Source of the DNA: JACDAE01 sp034438015
Lineage (GTDB): Bacteria; Chloroflexota; Ktedonobacteria; Ktedonobacterales; Ktedonobacteraceae
Direction: 5' to 3'
DNA: 39,690 nt
Assembly: GCA_034438015.1 (NCBI GenBank)
Contig: DAOTTD010000203.1
Span: 1-39,690 of the forward strand
The notes under the pieces were generated by a model, which searched no databases, was not told the DNA's origin, and worked only from the letters and a program-made list of their open reading frames with translations. Below are positions 39,577 through 39,690 of this stretch, piece by piece; within the stretch, counting starts at the first letter, position 1; each line of letters starts with the position of its first letter. The translations under genes and the position numbers were made by a program.

Positions 39577-39690
39577 TTAATTGGTGAACGAGCCTGCTGT
39601 TCTGGCAGCGGCTAAAACCTCAGCCAGGACATACTTGGGAGGACGCCCGCGTGGTCGTTTTGGTTGAGTCTGCTTGCCTTCGGCAGGTTT
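39577..39690 (-). CDS. C-terminus of a transposase-like protein (partial)
   Basis: An open minus-strand frame enters from the right edge and ends with TAA (39579-39577). The 37 visible residues are basic and contain an AT-hook-like K-R-P-R-G-R-P-P-K-Y, then L-A-E-V-L-A-A-A-R-T-A-G. Such tails occur in some IS transposases and DNA-binding proteins. The sequence just after the stop (about 39529-39553, GGGACACCCC and nearby) could be an IS end. Too short to name. Confidence 0.5.
   Translation of the reverse strand, partial: KPAEGKQTQPKRPRGRPPKYVLAEVLAAARTAGSFTN

Noticed and set aside
39281..39577. 98-codon minus-strand frame near the right edge
   Set aside because: Starts next to the partial transposase stop, has no protein-like pattern, and is likely chance.

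Overview
The window looks like an accessory, repeat-rich stretch of a Ktedonobacteria-type Chloroflexota chromosome (Ktedonobacter, Dictyobacter or Ktedonosporobacter relatives). This is an inference. It rests on a giant BTAD/AAA/TPR regulator with a CxxCxxGxxHGPYWY head, a secreted protein with tandem VWREA-type repeats, several interspersed short-repeat families, Tn554-like and IS605-like elements, and moderate-to-high GC with AT-rich intergenic regions. No rRNA, tRNA or CRISPR array was seen.

Layout. 1-1.6 kb: transposase fragments and a tyrosine recombinase preceded by a cluster of 14-bp repeats. 1.6-6.0 kb: a minus-strand operon reading ArsR-rhodanese regulator, metallo-beta-lactamase/rhodanese protein, ArsM-like methyltransferase, MFS exporter, with a consensus sigma-70 promoter overlapped by an inverted repeat. 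6.1-13.3 kb: a Tn3-family transposase gene split by a 4.0-kb Tn554-like transposon (two tyrosine recombinases plus a HTH/coiled-coil protein). 13.4-16.1 kb: methylglyoxal synthase convergent with an aldo-keto reductase and a two-thioredoxin-fold oxidoreductase. 16.4-21.1 kb: a signalling-type operon of a large membrane protein, a LamG-like membrane protein and a PP2C phosphatase. 21.2-23.1 kb: EamA transporter and S-adenosylmethionine decarboxylase. 23.8-25.5 kb: an ArsC-like enzyme and a Cys/Ser/Gly-rich secreted protein. 25.8-29.8 kb: the giant regulator. 30-34 kb: terminal-repeat-bounded DNA with a secreted Fn3-like protein, a YflT-like stress protein, and an IS200/IS605-type tnpB with its omega-RNA end. 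34-39.7 kb: a nickel/cobalt transporter between 200-bp direct repeats, a small HTH protein, two unrelated K+ channel genes facing each other, and a partial transposase.

The most interesting signal is a pair of in-frame TGA codons that look like selenocysteine codons. One is in an ArsC-like reductase (TGA at 24107-24109), exactly at the resolving Cys of the C-x6-C pair (family Cys89), and is followed 18 nt later by a stem capped by a GGUC loop. The other is in an ArsM-like methyltransferase (TGA at 3327-3325, minus strand), at the position of the conserved Cys in the G-C-x-x-G-A-L motif, followed 17 nt later by a hairpin with a G-first loop. In both, the reading frame continues with the rest of the family fold to a normal stop. 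The methyltransferase gene is also bracketed by a 31-bp direct repeat, as if it were a cassette dropped between the MBL and MFS genes. Together they suggest an arsenic/chalcogen-handling set that uses selenocysteine. The Sec machinery (selA/B/C/D) is not in the window.
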